DNA of 64,000 nucleotides from Caulobacteraceae bacterium (GCA_019695035.1 JAIBAU010000007.1:1-64000), one strand, 5' to 3'; positions 45,734 to 55,489 are shown, numbered from the stretch's first letter. A program made the numbers and translations. Notes: a model not told the origin generated them from the letters alone.

Positions 45734-47246
45734 GGGCCCCCCGCCGCGGGTCAGCTTTACCGCCGAGGCCGCCGTCGGGACGCCGCGGCCAGCCACGCGT
45801 AAGGCGCTCGCCCTGGCGGCGATCATTCTGGGCTCGTCGCTCGCCTTCATCGACAGCTCCATTGTCGGCGTCGCCTTGCCGGCCATCCAGGGCGAGCTGA
45901 ACGCCAGTCCGGGCCTGATCCAGTGGGTGACCAACGGTTACCTGCTGGCGCTGGGCGCGCTCGTGCTGGTCGGCGGCGCGGCCGGCGATCGCTACGGGCG
46001 CCGCCGGGTCTTCATCGCCGGGACCGTCATCTTTACCGTCGCCAGCGTGCTCTGCGGCGCCGTATGGACCGCCGAGAACCTGATCGCCGGTCGAATTCTG
46101 CAGGGCCTCGGCGCGGCCCTGCTGGTTCCGACCGCCCTGGCGCTGATCCCGGTTTGTTTCGACAGCCACGAGCGGGGTCGCGCCTTGGGGGTGTGGGCCG
46201 GGGCCAGCGCCCTTGGCGCCGCGCTCGGGCCGGTCCTGGGGGGCTGGCTGACCGACGCCGTGACCTGGCGGGCGGTCTTCCTGATAAACGTGCCGGTCGC
46301 CGTACTGGCGGTGCTGCTGGCCGTGTTCGCCATACCGGAAAGTCGGGATCGCGAGGCGGGATCACCCGACTGGCTCGGGGCTGGGCTGGCGGTGCTTACC
46401 CTCGGGCTGCTGGGCTGGGGTCTCTCGGCGGCGACCGAGTGGGGCCTGGCCTCGCTGCGCTTCTGGGCCGTGCTCACCGCCTCCGCCGCCGCCCTCGCCG
46501 CCTTCCTCGCCGTGGAGAAACGCGCCCGCCAGCCCATGCTGCCCCTGGCCCTGTTCCGCTCCCGCGCCTTCACGGGGGTGAACCTGGCGACCGTCAGCCT
46601 TTACCTGGCGCTGTCCGGCGTCCTCTACCTGCTTCCCTTCGAGTGGATGCGTGTTGACGAAGTCAGCGCCACCCAGGTCGGGGCCGGCCTGCTGCCCTTC
46701 GCCGCCATCATGGGTCTGGGTTCGCCCCTTGCCGGTCGGCTGGCCGAGCGGATCGGCCCGCGGCCTTTCCTGGTCGGCGGGCCCGCCCTTGTCGCCGCAG
46801 GGCTGCTCTTGATGATCTGGCCGCCGGTCGGGGCCGACTACTGGACCGCTTGGTTCCCCGGCATTGTCCTCCTGGCCCTGGGCATGACCGTCACCGTAGC
46901 GCCGTTGACCGCCGCCCTGTTCTCGTCGGTAGACGCGCACCGGGCCAGCGTCGCCTCGGGTGTCAATAACGCCGCCGCCCGGATCGGCGGAATGGTCGCG
47001 ATCGCACTGTTCACCCTTGTCCTCAGCCTGGCGTTCGAGGGAGCCCTCCAGCGCGCCGACGCCGGCGCGCGGCTGGCGGCGGTCATGGGCGGGGGTGGTT
47101 TCCAGGGTGCGGTGAGCGAAGTCGAGAAGGCCGCCTTCCGCCTGGGCTTCCAGATCTGCATGGGGGTCGGCGCATTGTTCGCCCTGGCAGCCTCGGCCGC
47201 CGCGGCTCTTACCGCGCCGAAGGGCCCCGCTCCCTCAGCTGACTAG
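45690..47246 (+). CDS. MFS drug exporter, DHA2 (EmrB/QacA) family
   Basis: About 518 residues with fourteen predicted membrane segments, the number of the DHA2 branch. The N-terminal SSLAFIDSSIVGVALPAIQ carries the motif D1 aspartate, and GDRYGRRRVF is MFS motif A. GPVLGGWLTDAVTWR is motif C. ATG 45690 has GGGCAGG nine bases before it and is preferred to ATG 45681. The gene overlaps the end of rarD. A proton-driven multidrug or solvent exporter is likely, with substrate unknown. The stop shares CTAG with the serine-hydrolase gene. Confidence 0.93.
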   Translation: MSQSPRKRSGTPPPEGPPPRVSFTAEAAVGTPRPATRKALALAAIILGSSLAFIDSSIVGVALPAIQGELNASPGLIQWVTNGYLLALGALVLVGGAAGDRYGRRRVFIAGTVIFTVASVLCGAVWTAENLIAGRILQGLGAALLVPTALALIPVCFDSHERGRALGVWAGASALGAALGPVLGGWLTDAVTWRAVFLINVPVAVLAVLLAVFAIPESRDREAGSPDWLGAGLAVLTLGLLGWGLSAATEWGLASLRFWAVLTASAAALAAFLAVEKRARQPMLPLALFRSRAFTGVNLATVSLYLALSGVLYLLPFEWMRVDEVSATQVGAGLLPFAAIMGLGSPLAGRLAERIGPRPFLVGGPALVAAGLLLMIWPPVGADYWTAWFPGIVLLALGMTVTVAPLTAALFSSVDAHRASVASGVNNAAARIGGMVAIALFTLVLSLAFEGALQRADAGARLAAVMGGGGFQGAVSEVEKAAFRLGFQICMGVGALFALAASAAAALTAPKGPAPSAD

Positions 47247-48379
47247 AGGCCGGCGTAGACTGCGTTGATGAGGGCCACGGGCCTCGGGTCACCCAGGAGG
47301 TGCGGCGACTGCCTGTTCATGACGTAGGCTCCCGAGACGCGCATCTCGGGATCCGCGAAGGCGCAACTGCCGCCCCAGCCGGAATGACCGACCGTCAGCT
47401 CGCCCGGACCGTAGATGTTCAGGCCGGCGTTGCGCAGAAAGCCCGCCGCCCAGCTGAGGGTGAAGGGCAGCACCTTGTCCGGCCCATGTACGCGTTCGCG
47501 TGTCGCCTTGGCCAAGGTCATGCGGTCAAGAACCTCGGCCCCCCCAATTCGGCCCTCGTTCGCCACGACACCCAAGATTCGCGCCAGGGCGGGGGCGGTC
47601 GCGTGCAGGTGGGTGGAAGGCGTGTCCATGCGCCGCCAGTCCGCGTCGCCCTTGCCCCCGGGGGACGAGCCCCGGTCGAGAAAGGCCGAGCGCTTGATCG
47701 CGTCGATCTCCCCCAGCACCGGCGGGGCGGGCGGCTTGCGGATCTCCGGAACGCGGGGGTATTCGCTTTCCGGCAGACCCAGCCAGAGGTCCAGGTCAAA
47801 CGGCAAGGCCAGATCCTCCCGAACCGCGGCCCCCATGTTGCGACCGTCGATGCGGCGGAACACCTCGTTGGCCAGGTAGCCGATGGTCACGGGGTGGTAG
47901 CCGGACGCCGTCCCGGGCGGCCACATGGGGGCCTGCTCGCACAGCAGCCGAAGCACTTCGTTCCGGTCATACCAGACCAGGGGGTCCTGGCTTTCAGCGA
48001 AACCGGGCAGGCCGGCCTGGTGGCTCATCAGCTGGCCCAGGGTGACGCCGGCCTTTCCATTTTGTCCGAACTCCGGCCAAAGGCTCGCAATTGTCGTGTC
48101 GTAGTCGATGCGCCCCTGGTCCACGAGCCGCGCCATCATCAGCGCCATCACCGCCTTTCCCGTCGAGAACACGGGGGCGAGGGTCGTCTCATCCCACGGG
48201 CGCGTCCGGCTGCGGTCCGCGAACCCGCCGATCAGGTCCAGCACTATCTCGCCCTCGATCGCCACGGTGAAGCGAGCGCCGATTTCGAGTCCCTCTGCAA
48301 AGTGGCGCGCAAACAGGTCCTTCACGGCGCCGAAGCGGCCGGGGATGATCCCCCGAATATCGGGAAGAGCGTCGGTCAC
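47243..48379 (-). CDS. Beta-lactamase-fold serine hydrolase (EstB-like)
   Basis: A 378-residue protein of the class C beta-lactamase fold. The nucleophile motif is STGK (Ser72–Lys75) and a tyrosine site lies in GYHPVTIGYLANEV. HSGWGG near the C-terminus stands for the KTG box. There is no signal peptide, so it is more likely an esterase or peptidase than a true beta-lactamase. GTG start overlapping the upstream kinase stop (GTGA), hence an operon. Confidence 0.9.
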   Translation of the reverse strand: MTDALPDIRGIIPGRFGAVKDLFARHFAEGLEIGARFTVAIEGEIVLDLIGGFADRSRTRPWDETTLAPVFSTGKAVMALMMARLVDQGRIDYDTTIASLWPEFGQNGKAGVTLGQLMSHQAGLPGFAESQDPLVWYDRNEVLRLLCEQAPMWPPGTASGYHPVTIGYLANEVFRRIDGRNMGAAVREDLALPFDLDLWLGLPESEYPRVPEIRKPPAPPVLGEIDAIKRSAFLDRGSSPGGKGDADWRRMDTPSTHLHATAPALARILGVVANEGRIGGAEVLDRMTLAKATRERVHGPDKVLPFTLSWAAGFLRNAGLNIYGPGELTVGHSGWGGSCAFADPEMRVSGAYVMNRQSPHLLGDPRPVALINAVYAGL

Positions 48380-49212
48380 AACGACACTTCTACACTAACC
48401 TCGGCCAGGGGGTGCACGAGCCTCTCTCCGAGGGCGACCAGCGGGAGTTCGGATGCGCCCCGGGCCACCGCCGTGTGGGCGGCGTCTGCGGCCGCCCTGG
48501 CGGCGCGTTGTGCAGCGTCGATCGGGGACTCCCCGCGGATCAGTCCCGCCGAGAAGACGGCCGTCACGAGATCTCCCCCGCCGTGCGGAACGCCGTCCAG
48601 TCGCGGGTGACTGAACAGGGTGGCTCGGTTCTCAGTCACCAGCGCCAGGCCAATGCGGCCGTCGCCCGCGGGAACGGAGGTGACCAGCGCTGGCTTGCCC
48701 AGGGCCCTCGCCGCCGCGATCGCTCCTGCGGCGCTCGTGAAGGGCGGTCGTCCGGAGAGACGGGCGAGCTCCCAGGCGTTTGGGGTCAGCCAGTCCGCCC
48801 GCGGAACCAGCAGACTCTCGATCGCTTCGGCCACTTCGGGCTTGACGTAGAGGCCCCCGACCTCGTCGCCCATGATCGGATCGACCACCACGAGCGCTGT
48901 GGAGCCCGCGGCCCGCACGCGGTCGATGGCGGCGGCGGCCACCTGGACCTGGCCGGCGAGGGCGAAGTACCCGCAGATCACCAGGTCAGCCCGGGCCAGC
49001 AGCCCGTTGGCCTCGATGCCGTCCAGCATCGCGGCGAAGGTCGCCGCCTCCACCGGCCCGCCGCCAGGCGGCCCCCAGCCCGGGTGACGCCCGTACAGTA
49101 CCGTCGGCGCCAGCACCGGATCCACGCCGAAGGGCGTCAGCGCCAAGACCTGGGCCATGCCGCCGACACGGCTGCCGGCGACATGGCTGGAAAGGATGAG
49201 GGCGAGCGGCAT
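48376..49212 (-). CDS. pdxY: Pyridoxal kinase-like protein (PdxY/ThiD fold)
   Basis: A 278-residue ribokinase-fold protein. SSHVAGSRVGGMAQVLAL at the N-terminus, LVVVDPIMGDEVGGLYV near 125 and DWLTPNAWELARLSG near 160 are typical of pyridoxal kinases. The anion-hole motif is GGGDLV, in place of the usual GTGD, with the catalytic Asp retained. It should phosphorylate pyridoxal in the PLP salvage route. It is coupled to the serine-hydrolase gene for no obvious reason. Confidence 0.88.
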   Translation of the reverse strand: MPLALILSSHVAGSRVGGMAQVLALTPFGVDPVLAPTVLYGRHPGWGPPGGGPVEAATFAAMLDGIEANGLLARADLVICGYFALAGQVQVAAAAIDRVRAAGSTALVVVDPIMGDEVGGLYVKPEVAEAIESLLVPRADWLTPNAWELARLSGRPPFTSAAGAIAAARALGKPALVTSVPAGDGRIGLALVTENRATLFSHPRLDGVPHGGGDLVTAVFSAGLIRGESPIDAAQRAARAAADAAHTAVARGASELPLVALGERLVHPLAEVSVEVSL

Positions 49213-49256
49213 GCCCCGCTTTAACGCCGCCCCGCGGCCAAGCCTAGCGGTCCCGT

Positions 49257-49691
49257 CTAGCTGAAGGTGTCGGCCACCCGCGGTTGACCACGGCCCTTGG
49301 GATCGGGCCCGTACGTGTTGGGCCCCGCGGTTCCGTCGAGCAGGGTGAAGACGAGCAGAACGATCGCACCGAAAGGTACGATGACCAGCAGGGCCAGCCA
49401 GCCCGAATTTCCCGAATCGTGCAGGCGTCGCACGAGCACCGCGAGGCGCGGGACCAACAAGGCGAGGAAGAGCAGCAGGCCGACGATCGCCAGACCACCC
49501 CCTATACCGGTCGCCATCCCGCTGACCTGTCCGGACTGGTCCCGCGGAGCAGCCGCCGCGACGACCGTGAACACAACGAGGAAAGCAATCATCAACAGGA
49601 ATTCGAAGAGGACGAACAACCAGTATTCGCTGCGCCGTGCCCTTCCTTGGAAATCCGCGTACTTGCGGAGTGGCTGGAACATCAATTCCAC
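49257..49691 (-). CDS. DUF805 small membrane protein
   Basis: A 144-residue protein with three to four membrane segments. Family marks are YADFQGRARRSEYWLFVLF and LAVLVRRLHDSGNSGWLAL. GTG 49691 has AGGGGGAG eight bases before it; ATG 49682, three codons later, is the alternative. Function unknown. It is co-oriented with and upstream of the pyridoxal kinase-like gene. Confidence 0.88.
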   Translation of the reverse strand: MELMFQPLRKYADFQGRARRSEYWLFVLFEFLLMIAFLVVFTVVAAAAPRDQSGQVSGMATGIGGGLAIVGLLLFLALLVPRLAVLVRRLHDSGNSGWLALLVIVPFGAIVLLVFTLLDGTAGPNTYGPDPKGRGQPRVADTFS

Positions 49692-49825
49692 GATGCATTC
49701 TCCCCCTGTGAGCCGCCAAGGTAGCGGAGCATCGGGCCGGTGTTCAAACTGAATGGGCGACGATGGCCCCATCTCCGAACAGGGACGAGTGGCGGGACTC
49801 GCGGATCATGCAGGCCCGCCTCGAC

Positions 49826-51214
49826 CTAGTAGCGGTAATGATCCGGCTTGAAGGGCCCGTCCGGCTTCACGCCAATGTAGGCGGCCTGTTCGGCGCTCAT
49901 CTTGGTCAGCTTGGCGCCGAGCTTGTCGAGGTGAAGCAGGGCGACCTTCTCATCCAGATGCTTGGGCAGGACGTAGACCCTGTTCTCGTAGGTCTTGTTG
50001 GACCACAGCTCGATCTGGGCGAGGGTCTGGTTGGTGAAGGACGCCGACATCACGAACGAGGGGTGGCCGGTGGCGTTGCCGAGGTTCACCAGCCGGCCTT
50101 CCGACAGCACGATGATCTTCTTGCCGTCCGGGAACTCGACGTGGTGCACCTGAGGCTTGATCTCGTCCCACTTGTAGTTGCGCAGGCCCGAAATCTGGAT
50201 CTCGGAATCGAAATGACCGATGTTGGCGACAATCGCGTTGTTCTTCATCCGCCGCATGTGTTCGACGGTGAGGACGTCCTTGTTGCCGGTCGCGGTGATG
50301 AAGATGTCCGCTTGCTCGACAACGTCCTCGACCGTCTTGACGTCGTAGCCCTCCATCGCCGCCTGCAGGGCGCAGATCGGATCGACTTCGGTGACGATGA
50401 CGCGGGCGCCGCCATTGCGGAGTGAAGCGGCCGAACCCTTGCCGACGTCGCCATAGCCCATGACCAGGGCGACCTTGCCGGCCAGCATGACGTCGGTGCC
50501 GCGGCGAATGGCGTCGACGAGACTTTCGCGGCAGCCATACAGGTTGTCGAACTTGGACTTGGTGACGCTGTCGTTGACGTTGATGGCCGGGAACGGCAGC
50601 TCGCCCTTCTCAGCCATCTGGTACAGGCGATGGACGCCGGTTGTGGTTTCCTCGGAGACGCCCTGGATGGCGTCCCGGATGGCCGAATAGAAGCCCGGCT
50701 TTTCGGCGATGTAACGCTTCATCACCGCGTATAGCGCTTCTTCCTCGTCATTGGTGGGGTTGTTGAGGAGTGAAGGATCCTTCTCGGCCTTCGGGCCAAG
50801 CACGCAGAGGAGGGTCGCGTCGCCGCCGTCGTCGAGGATCAGGTTCGGGTAGCCGCCGTCGGCCCATTCGAAGATCTTGTGGGCGTATTCCCAGTACTCG
50901 TAGAGGGTCTCACCCTTCACCGCGAAGACCGGTGTGCCGTTGGCGGCGATGGCCGCTGCGGCATGGTCCTGGGTCGAGAAGATGTTGCAGGAGGCCCAGC
51001 GCACCTCGGCGCCCAGCGCTTCCAACGTCTGGATGAGGACGGCCGTCTGAATAGTCATGTGCAGGGAGCCGGCGATACGCGCGCCCTTCAGGGGCTGCTG
51101 CTTGCCGAACTCCTCCCGCACCGCCATCAGGCCGGGCATCTCGGTCTCCGCGATGGCGATTTCCTTGTTGCCGAAGTCGGCGAGCGAGATGTCCTTGACG
51201 ACGTAATCGGTCAT
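49826..51214 (-). CDS. ahcY: S-adenosylhomocysteinase
   Basis: A 462-residue enzyme splitting S-adenosylhomocysteine to adenosine and homocysteine, closing the methyl cycle. The N-terminal [15 protein letters not shown], substrate motifs [12 protein letters not shown] and [13 protein letters not shown], the NAD site [15 protein letters not shown] and the C-terminal KPDHYRY are all present. The length fits the bacterial type with the extra insert. It is probably controlled by the palindrome 68 bases upstream. Confidence 0.98.
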   Translation of the reverse strand: MTDYVVKDISLADFGNKEIAIAETEMPGLMAVREEFGKQQPLKGARIAGSLHMTIQTAVLIQTLEALGAEVRWASCNIFSTQDHAAAAIAANGTPVFAVKGETLYEYWEYAHKIFEWADGGYPNLILDDGGDATLLCVLGPKAEKDPSLLNNPTNDEEEALYAVMKRYIAEKPGFYSAIRDAIQGVSEETTTGVHRLYQMAEKGELPFPAINVNDSVTKSKFDNLYGCRESLVDAIRRGTDVMLAGKVALVMGYGDVGKGSAASLRNGGARVIVTEVDPICALQAAMEGYDVKTVEDVVEQADIFITATGNKDVLTVEHMRRMKNNAIVANIGHFDSEIQISGLRNYKWDEIKPQVHHVEFPDGKKIIVLSEGRLVNLGNATGHPSFVMSASFTNQTLAQIELWSNKTYENRVYVLPKHLDEKVALLHLDKLGAKLTKMSAEQAAYIGVKPDGPFKPDHYRY

Positions 51215-51281
51215 GGCGGCGAGGCCTTTCGGGCGTGTGTCTATGTCGGATTGGCGCGCGCTATAGCCGGTTTCACCGGGG

Positions 51282-51301
51282 ATATAAAGATATCTTTATA
51301 T
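51282..51301. promoter_or_regulatory. Perfect 20-bp AT-rich palindrome upstream of ahcY, likely SahR-type operator
   Basis: ATATAAAGATATCTTTATAT is fully self-complementary and stands out in a GC-rich window. It ends about 68 bases before the ahcY start codon, in the only intergenic gap. From family knowledge, ArsR-type regulators called SahR respond to S-adenosylhomocysteine and bind palindromes ahead of ahcY and methionine-cycle genes in Proteobacteria; the exact consensus for this lineage is from memory. No regulator gene is in the window. Confidence 0.7.
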
Positions 51302-51332
51302 GATTTGACCCGACTCGCCGGACCTTGCCAGC

Positions 51333-53093
51333 CTAGGCCCCGCTCATCGACCGGGCGCAGGCGGCCTGCTTCGCTTTCGACATGTTCGGCGCCAGAACGA
51401 TGCGCTGGATCGTCTCGGTCCCGGACCCCGCGGGCATGAAGCGATAGACTGTCTCGGTCCCGTCCGGGGCCCTTACACGCAGTCCGTATTCGACGGTGGA
51501 GTTGCCGACCTCCCCGAACTCGCGCTTCACGATCTGCATGCCGTTGCGCAGACCGGCGCGATAGGCGGGGCTATCATCGCGCAGGCCCGTGACGACGTTG
51601 TTGTTGGCGGTGGTCGCCTCAGGGTCCCAGCCACGCTCGAACCTGGCCCGGCGCACGGTTTCGATGCGTGCGCAGTCGCCAAACTGGGACTCCGGCAGCA
51701 GAACCGCCTCGCCCCTTGTCGCGTATCGTTCGTAGTCGCCGGCCAGATCAGGGCCGCCCAGATCGCGGTAGATTCGGGCGAACAGGTCCGGCGCAATCGG
51801 GCTTTCGCCCTTGTCCCGCATCTGTCTCGCGCGGTCGACCTGGGTCAGCAGAACATCATCCAGGTCGTGGCGGCCGCCGGTGGCCTGACGCAGGCGATAA
51901 TCCCAGTAGAGGGCCAACAGCATGCCCCGCTGGTAGGGCAGCTTCTGAACGCGGCCATCCGACCAGAACTTCTCGACGACCGTGCTGTTGGGCGCGGTGC
52001 GATAGGGCGACACGGCGTAGGCCAGCATCGACTCGTTCACTCCGTCCACAAACTCCTGCAGGGACCAGACTCCCGAGCGCAACAGAGTTCGGTGGGTCAG
52101 AAAGTCGGTGAACCCTTCGCTGAACCAATAGCCGGCGGCCTCATTGGCCGGATCGGAAGACATCCCTCCGAGCGCCCGCGGCGACCATGTGTGCATGTGC
52201 TCGTGGGCGAGCAATTGACGCATGAAGGCCAGCTCGGTGTCGGTCCCCCCGTAGAGCGAAAAGGCGTCTCCGAGCCCCGTACCCCCGAGTGATATCGATC
52301 CGTCCTGGGGCAGCATCGGCGTGAGCGCGACGAAATAGGACTCGCCCGGCGCGCGCCAGTAGTCGCGCTGCGCCGTCAGAATGCGGGCGATCATGTCCGC
52401 CAGGTCATCGTTCCTGAACTTTGACCAGTCCCCCAGCACCCCCAAGCGCACCTCTGCGCCCTTCACCTTGCGGGTATAGGTTTTCAACCCGGGACCCCCA
52501 AGCATCACGCTCTCCTGGATGTCTCCGACGAACAGGCGCGCCCCCTGGGCCGAGTGATCCAGGTCCGAGGCCACCCGCCATCCGGCCGGAATGCCCCCCC
52601 AGCGAAAATCGGCCGGGCGCGACGGGTCTGCGCCAGGTGTCGCGAAGACGCCGTGTCCGATGGCCGAAAACCAGCTCGGCCGCACGATGGGGCGATAGGG
52701 ATTGCCGCGGGTCTTGCCGACCTGGGGGTCGGAGTCGTAGGCGGTGAGGACGCGATAACGGACGGTGATCTCGGCGCCCGGCGCATGGGTCAGGACGCGG
52801 CCCTCGGGCCCGTCCTCGCGAGCAGCGGCGCCTTCGACCGACAGGTCGCTTACATGTCTCCAGTACTCCGTCTCTCCGGCCCATTGGCTGGGCAGATCCA
52901 GCCGCGTCTCGCCGTCAGCGTCACCGCGAAAACGGATTTCAATCGCCAGGGAGGTGAGGACGCCGTCTGACACCACCGGGGCGGCGCTATAGTGCACCGT
53001 CGGGTCGGAGGTCGGATGGGCGGCGGATGGGGCGATGGCGCCCGACCAGAGGAAAACTGCGGCGGCGGACAGGATGAGGCGTTTGGCGTACAT
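51333..53093 (-). CDS. Secreted M61-type metallopeptidase, paralogue A
   Basis: A 586-residue exported protein (signal peptide about 1-25, cleavage near PSAAH). A beta-rich N-terminal domain (30-230) is followed by a gluzincin catalytic domain with HEHMH at 297-301 and a downstream Glu326 in WFSEGFTDF, the third zinc ligand. A C-terminal PDZ-like region includes SPAYRAGLRNGMQIVKRE near 505, and the end is AACARSMSGA. This fits the M61 glycyl aminopeptidase family. It lies 54 bases downstream of a paralogue on the same strand. Confidence 0.87.
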   Translation of the reverse strand: MYAKRLILSAAAVFLWSGAIAPSAAHPTSDPTVHYSAAPVVSDGVLTSLAIEIRFRGDADGETRLDLPSQWAGETEYWRHVSDLSVEGAAAREDGPEGRVLTHAPGAEITVRYRVLTAYDSDPQVGKTRGNPYRPIVRPSWFSAIGHGVFATPGADPSRPADFRWGGIPAGWRVASDLDHSAQGARLFVGDIQESVMLGGPGLKTYTRKVKGAEVRLGVLGDWSKFRNDDLADMIARILTAQRDYWRAPGESYFVALTPMLPQDGSISLGGTGLGDAFSLYGGTDTELAFMRQLLAHEHMHTWSPRALGGMSSDPANEAAGYWFSEGFTDFLTHRTLLRSGVWSLQEFVDGVNESMLAYAVSPYRTAPNSTVVEKFWSDGRVQKLPYQRGMLLALYWDYRLRQATGGRHDLDDVLLTQVDRARQMRDKGESPIAPDLFARIYRDLGGPDLAGDYERYATRGEAVLLPESQFGDCARIETVRRARFERGWDPEATTANNNVVTGLRDDSPAYRAGLRNGMQIVKREFGEVGNSTVEYGLRVRAPDGTETVYRFMPAGSGTETIQRIVLAPNMSKAKQAACARSMSGA

Positions 53094-53147
53094 GCCGAAA
53101 GCCTAGCCAAGCGGAGCCGTAGAGCCGAATTAATTGGCTGTAAGGCC

Positions 53148-54884
53148 TCAACCCCCTGACATCGAGCGGGCGCAGGCGGCCATCCTCTCGGGCGACATGC
53201 CCTGCGTCAGCACGATCTCCTGAAGCAGAATGCGCCGCGCGCTTTGAGGGCGATAGCGGATGAGCTGGCCCGCACCACCCTTGTCTACGACCTGATACAT
53301 CAGTTCGACGCGCGGATCGTTGTCGACCGGGGGGGACAGCCTTCCGATGATGCGCATGCCGTTTCTCAGACCAGCCGCGTAGGCGGGCCCCGCCTCGTCG
53401 ACCCCCTGGACGACGCCGCCAGCGGCGTTCGTCCGCGCGGAATCGAAACCCCGGTCGAAGGCGCGGGTTTCGGTGGTGACGATCCGGGCGCAGTCGCCGA
53501 ACAGGTCTTCGGGCAACAGCAACGGCCGACCATTGTCCACCAGATCGGTCATGTCTGTCCCAAGCTCGCCGCCGAAAGCGGCATAGGCGACCTGGAGGTT
53601 CTCCACCGCAGATCCGTCACGGGCCTGAGCGGCGGCGCGGTCTCGCATGGCGCGCACCACGTCATCGAGGTCACGGGCGCCGTGGGTGTGCTGGCGCAAC
53701 CTCTGGTCCCACAGGGCGGCCAGCAGAAGACCCCGCTGATAGGGCAGGTCGGCGATGGCGGGGTCCTCCCAGAAGCCCTGCGCCACCACGGCGTTCGGAG
53801 CGCCAATGACAGGCGAGTTGGCGTAGTCGCGCAGGATGCGGTTGTAGTCCGCCACGAACTCTTCCGGCGTCCAGAGGCCCGAGCGGAGCAGGATCCGGAG
53901 AGTGTAGAAGTCCGTGAATCCTTCGCTCAGCCAGTAGTCCAGGGGCTCATCACGACCGGTCCGGACCCCACCGACGCGCGTTGGGAACCAGACATGCTCG
54001 TGTTCATGGGTGACGATGTGGCGCAGCGCCGGCTCGTCCACCTCGGTGGTCGACCAGAGCGAGAAGGCGTCACCGAGCCCGACCCCGTACTGCGCCGTAC
54101 CCTGGCCCGGAGGAGAGGCCATGGGCGTAACGGCGACGAAGAAGTCCTGTCCCTTCTCACCCCAGAAGTCCGCGGCGGAAACAGCGATCCGGTCGATGAG
54201 GTCCGCCATCTGGCGAGGACTGAATTTCCAGTCGCCGTGCATTGCGATACGGATGCGTCCCCCCGCCGCCTCCGTGGTCACCATGTGCAGGTCGGAACCG
54301 CCGACGAGAACGCTGTCGAGGAGGTCGCCGGTGTCCTGCACGCCCCCGGCGTGGTCGAGGTCGGACGCAACGGCCCAGCCCGCCGGCACGGGACCCCAGT
54401 GAAATGTGACGGGACGCCCAGCGGGACCCGCGACCTCGGCGAAGGTGGCCCAGCCCAGGGCGGTGAACCGGTCCGGCCGCACCACCGGGCGGAAGGGCGG
54501 GCCCTCGCCGGCCGTCAGTTCGCCCCTGAAATCCTGCCGCACGCGGTAACTGAGAGTGATGGGCGCTCCCGGAGCGGCGGCGAGTTGGTATTCCGAGGCC
54601 GAAACCTTCTTGAGCCTGGCCCCGGTTGCCGTGACGTCGTGAATCGCCCGGTAGAGCTCTTCTGCGCCAGACCACCGGTCCGGCATTCGCAGGTTGGTGA
54701 GCCCGTCGGCGTCGCCCTTCAGGGACATGCGCACCACCAGACCCGTCAGCTGCCCCGCCGAAACCTCGGGCGATACTTCGTAGGCGATGGGATCCAGGGC
54801 GGCGGGCTCGGGGGCCGCGCTTCGCGCGACCCCCGTCCCTGAGGCGATGATGCAAGCCAGACCGGCGAGAAGCCAACGGCGCAT
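53148..54884 (-). CDS. Secreted M61-type metallopeptidase, paralogue B
   Basis: A 578-residue exported protein with the same layout as its neighbour: signal peptide (about 1-24), N-terminal beta domain, zinc site HEHEH at 293-297 with Glu321 in WLSEGFTDF, PDZ-like GPAYAAGLRNGMRIIGRL near 500, and the closing AACARSMSGG. The shared C-terminal peptide shows they arose by duplication, but the rest has diverged strongly. It is the first gene of the pair and is preceded by the promoter region at 54885-54978. Confidence 0.87.
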   Translation of the reverse strand: MRRWLLAGLACIIASGTGVARSAAPEPAALDPIAYEVSPEVSAGQLTGLVVRMSLKGDADGLTNLRMPDRWSGAEELYRAIHDVTATGARLKKVSASEYQLAAAPGAPITLSYRVRQDFRGELTAGEGPPFRPVVRPDRFTALGWATFAEVAGPAGRPVTFHWGPVPAGWAVASDLDHAGGVQDTGDLLDSVLVGGSDLHMVTTEAAGGRIRIAMHGDWKFSPRQMADLIDRIAVSAADFWGEKGQDFFVAVTPMASPPGQGTAQYGVGLGDAFSLWSTTEVDEPALRHIVTHEHEHVWFPTRVGGVRTGRDEPLDYWLSEGFTDFYTLRILLRSGLWTPEEFVADYNRILRDYANSPVIGAPNAVVAQGFWEDPAIADLPYQRGLLLAALWDQRLRQHTHGARDLDDVVRAMRDRAAAQARDGSAVENLQVAYAAFGGELGTDMTDLVDNGRPLLLPEDLFGDCARIVTTETRAFDRGFDSARTNAAGGVVQGVDEAGPAYAAGLRNGMRIIGRLSPPVDNDPRVELMYQVVDKGGAGQLIRYRPQSARRILLQEIVLTQGMSPERMAACARSMSGG

Positions 54885-54978
54885 GGTGACGGTCCCCCGA
54901 CTGCGTCGAGGACCGACCCTAACGGAATGCCCTGCCGGGGAAATGCGACCGGTGGTAGCTTGGCCGTTGTGCGCCGCG

Positions 54979-55386
54979 TCAACGGACGCCTGTGCACCAC
55001 TGTCCCAGCAGTCCGGCCGGCGTCTCGCCGCACAGACCGATCCACCAAACGTCCGTGGAGCCGATCCCGAACTCCTTGACGCGCCACTTGCCGCCTACCA
55101 GCTGCAGGACGGCCTCTGTGTGGACCCCATCGGCTTCCGGTTCGGGGTTACGAATAGCCCCGCCGCCCTTCAGCTGCGGATTCACCCGGACAAAGGCCCA
55201 GCCGCCGCCGACCCGGATTTCTTCGACGACGAATTCGATGGGCCGCACCCCCAGTTGGCGCTCCACAGCAGGACGCAGCGCGTCGAGGATGGCCTTGCGC
55301 TGGGGAGAGCCGGGGCCCGGGGAGGTGTAGGCGGCGGAAAAAGCCATCAGCGCCAGGGCGGCGACCGCCACGAACAGTCTCTGCAT
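54979..55386 (-). CDS. Secreted hypothetical protein, 135 aa
   Basis: A signal peptide (about 1-19, MQRLFVAVAALALMAFSAA) precedes a small domain with RKAILDALRPAVERQLGVRPIEF-like start (core ILDALRPAVERQLG), a GGGWAFVRVNPQ strand and a C-terminal cysteine pair (GLCGETP, QWCTGVR). It resembles small periplasmic proteins seen in alphaproteobacteria, but I cannot name a family. It lies 103 bases downstream of the HPr gene on the same strand. Confidence 0.7.
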   Translation of the reverse strand: MQRLFVAVAALALMAFSAAYTSPGPGSPQRKAILDALRPAVERQLGVRPIEFVVEEIRVGGGWAFVRVNPQLKGGGAIRNPEPEADGVHTEAVLQLVGGKWRVKEFGIGSTDVWWIGLCGETPAGLLGQWCTGVR

Positions 55387-55489
55387 CAGAACCTCCCGGG
55401 AATTGCGGTGAAGCTATGCGAGGCTTCAGCCGGCTTCAATTCCATACCCCCGGGAAGCGGCGCCGGACCGAGACGCCTGCGCGGCGGCG

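Noticed and set aside
50770..51439. Plus-strand frames opposite ahcY and its upstream gap
   Set aside because: No start signals or family similarity, and they run through the palindrome; ahcY on the minus strand explains the region.
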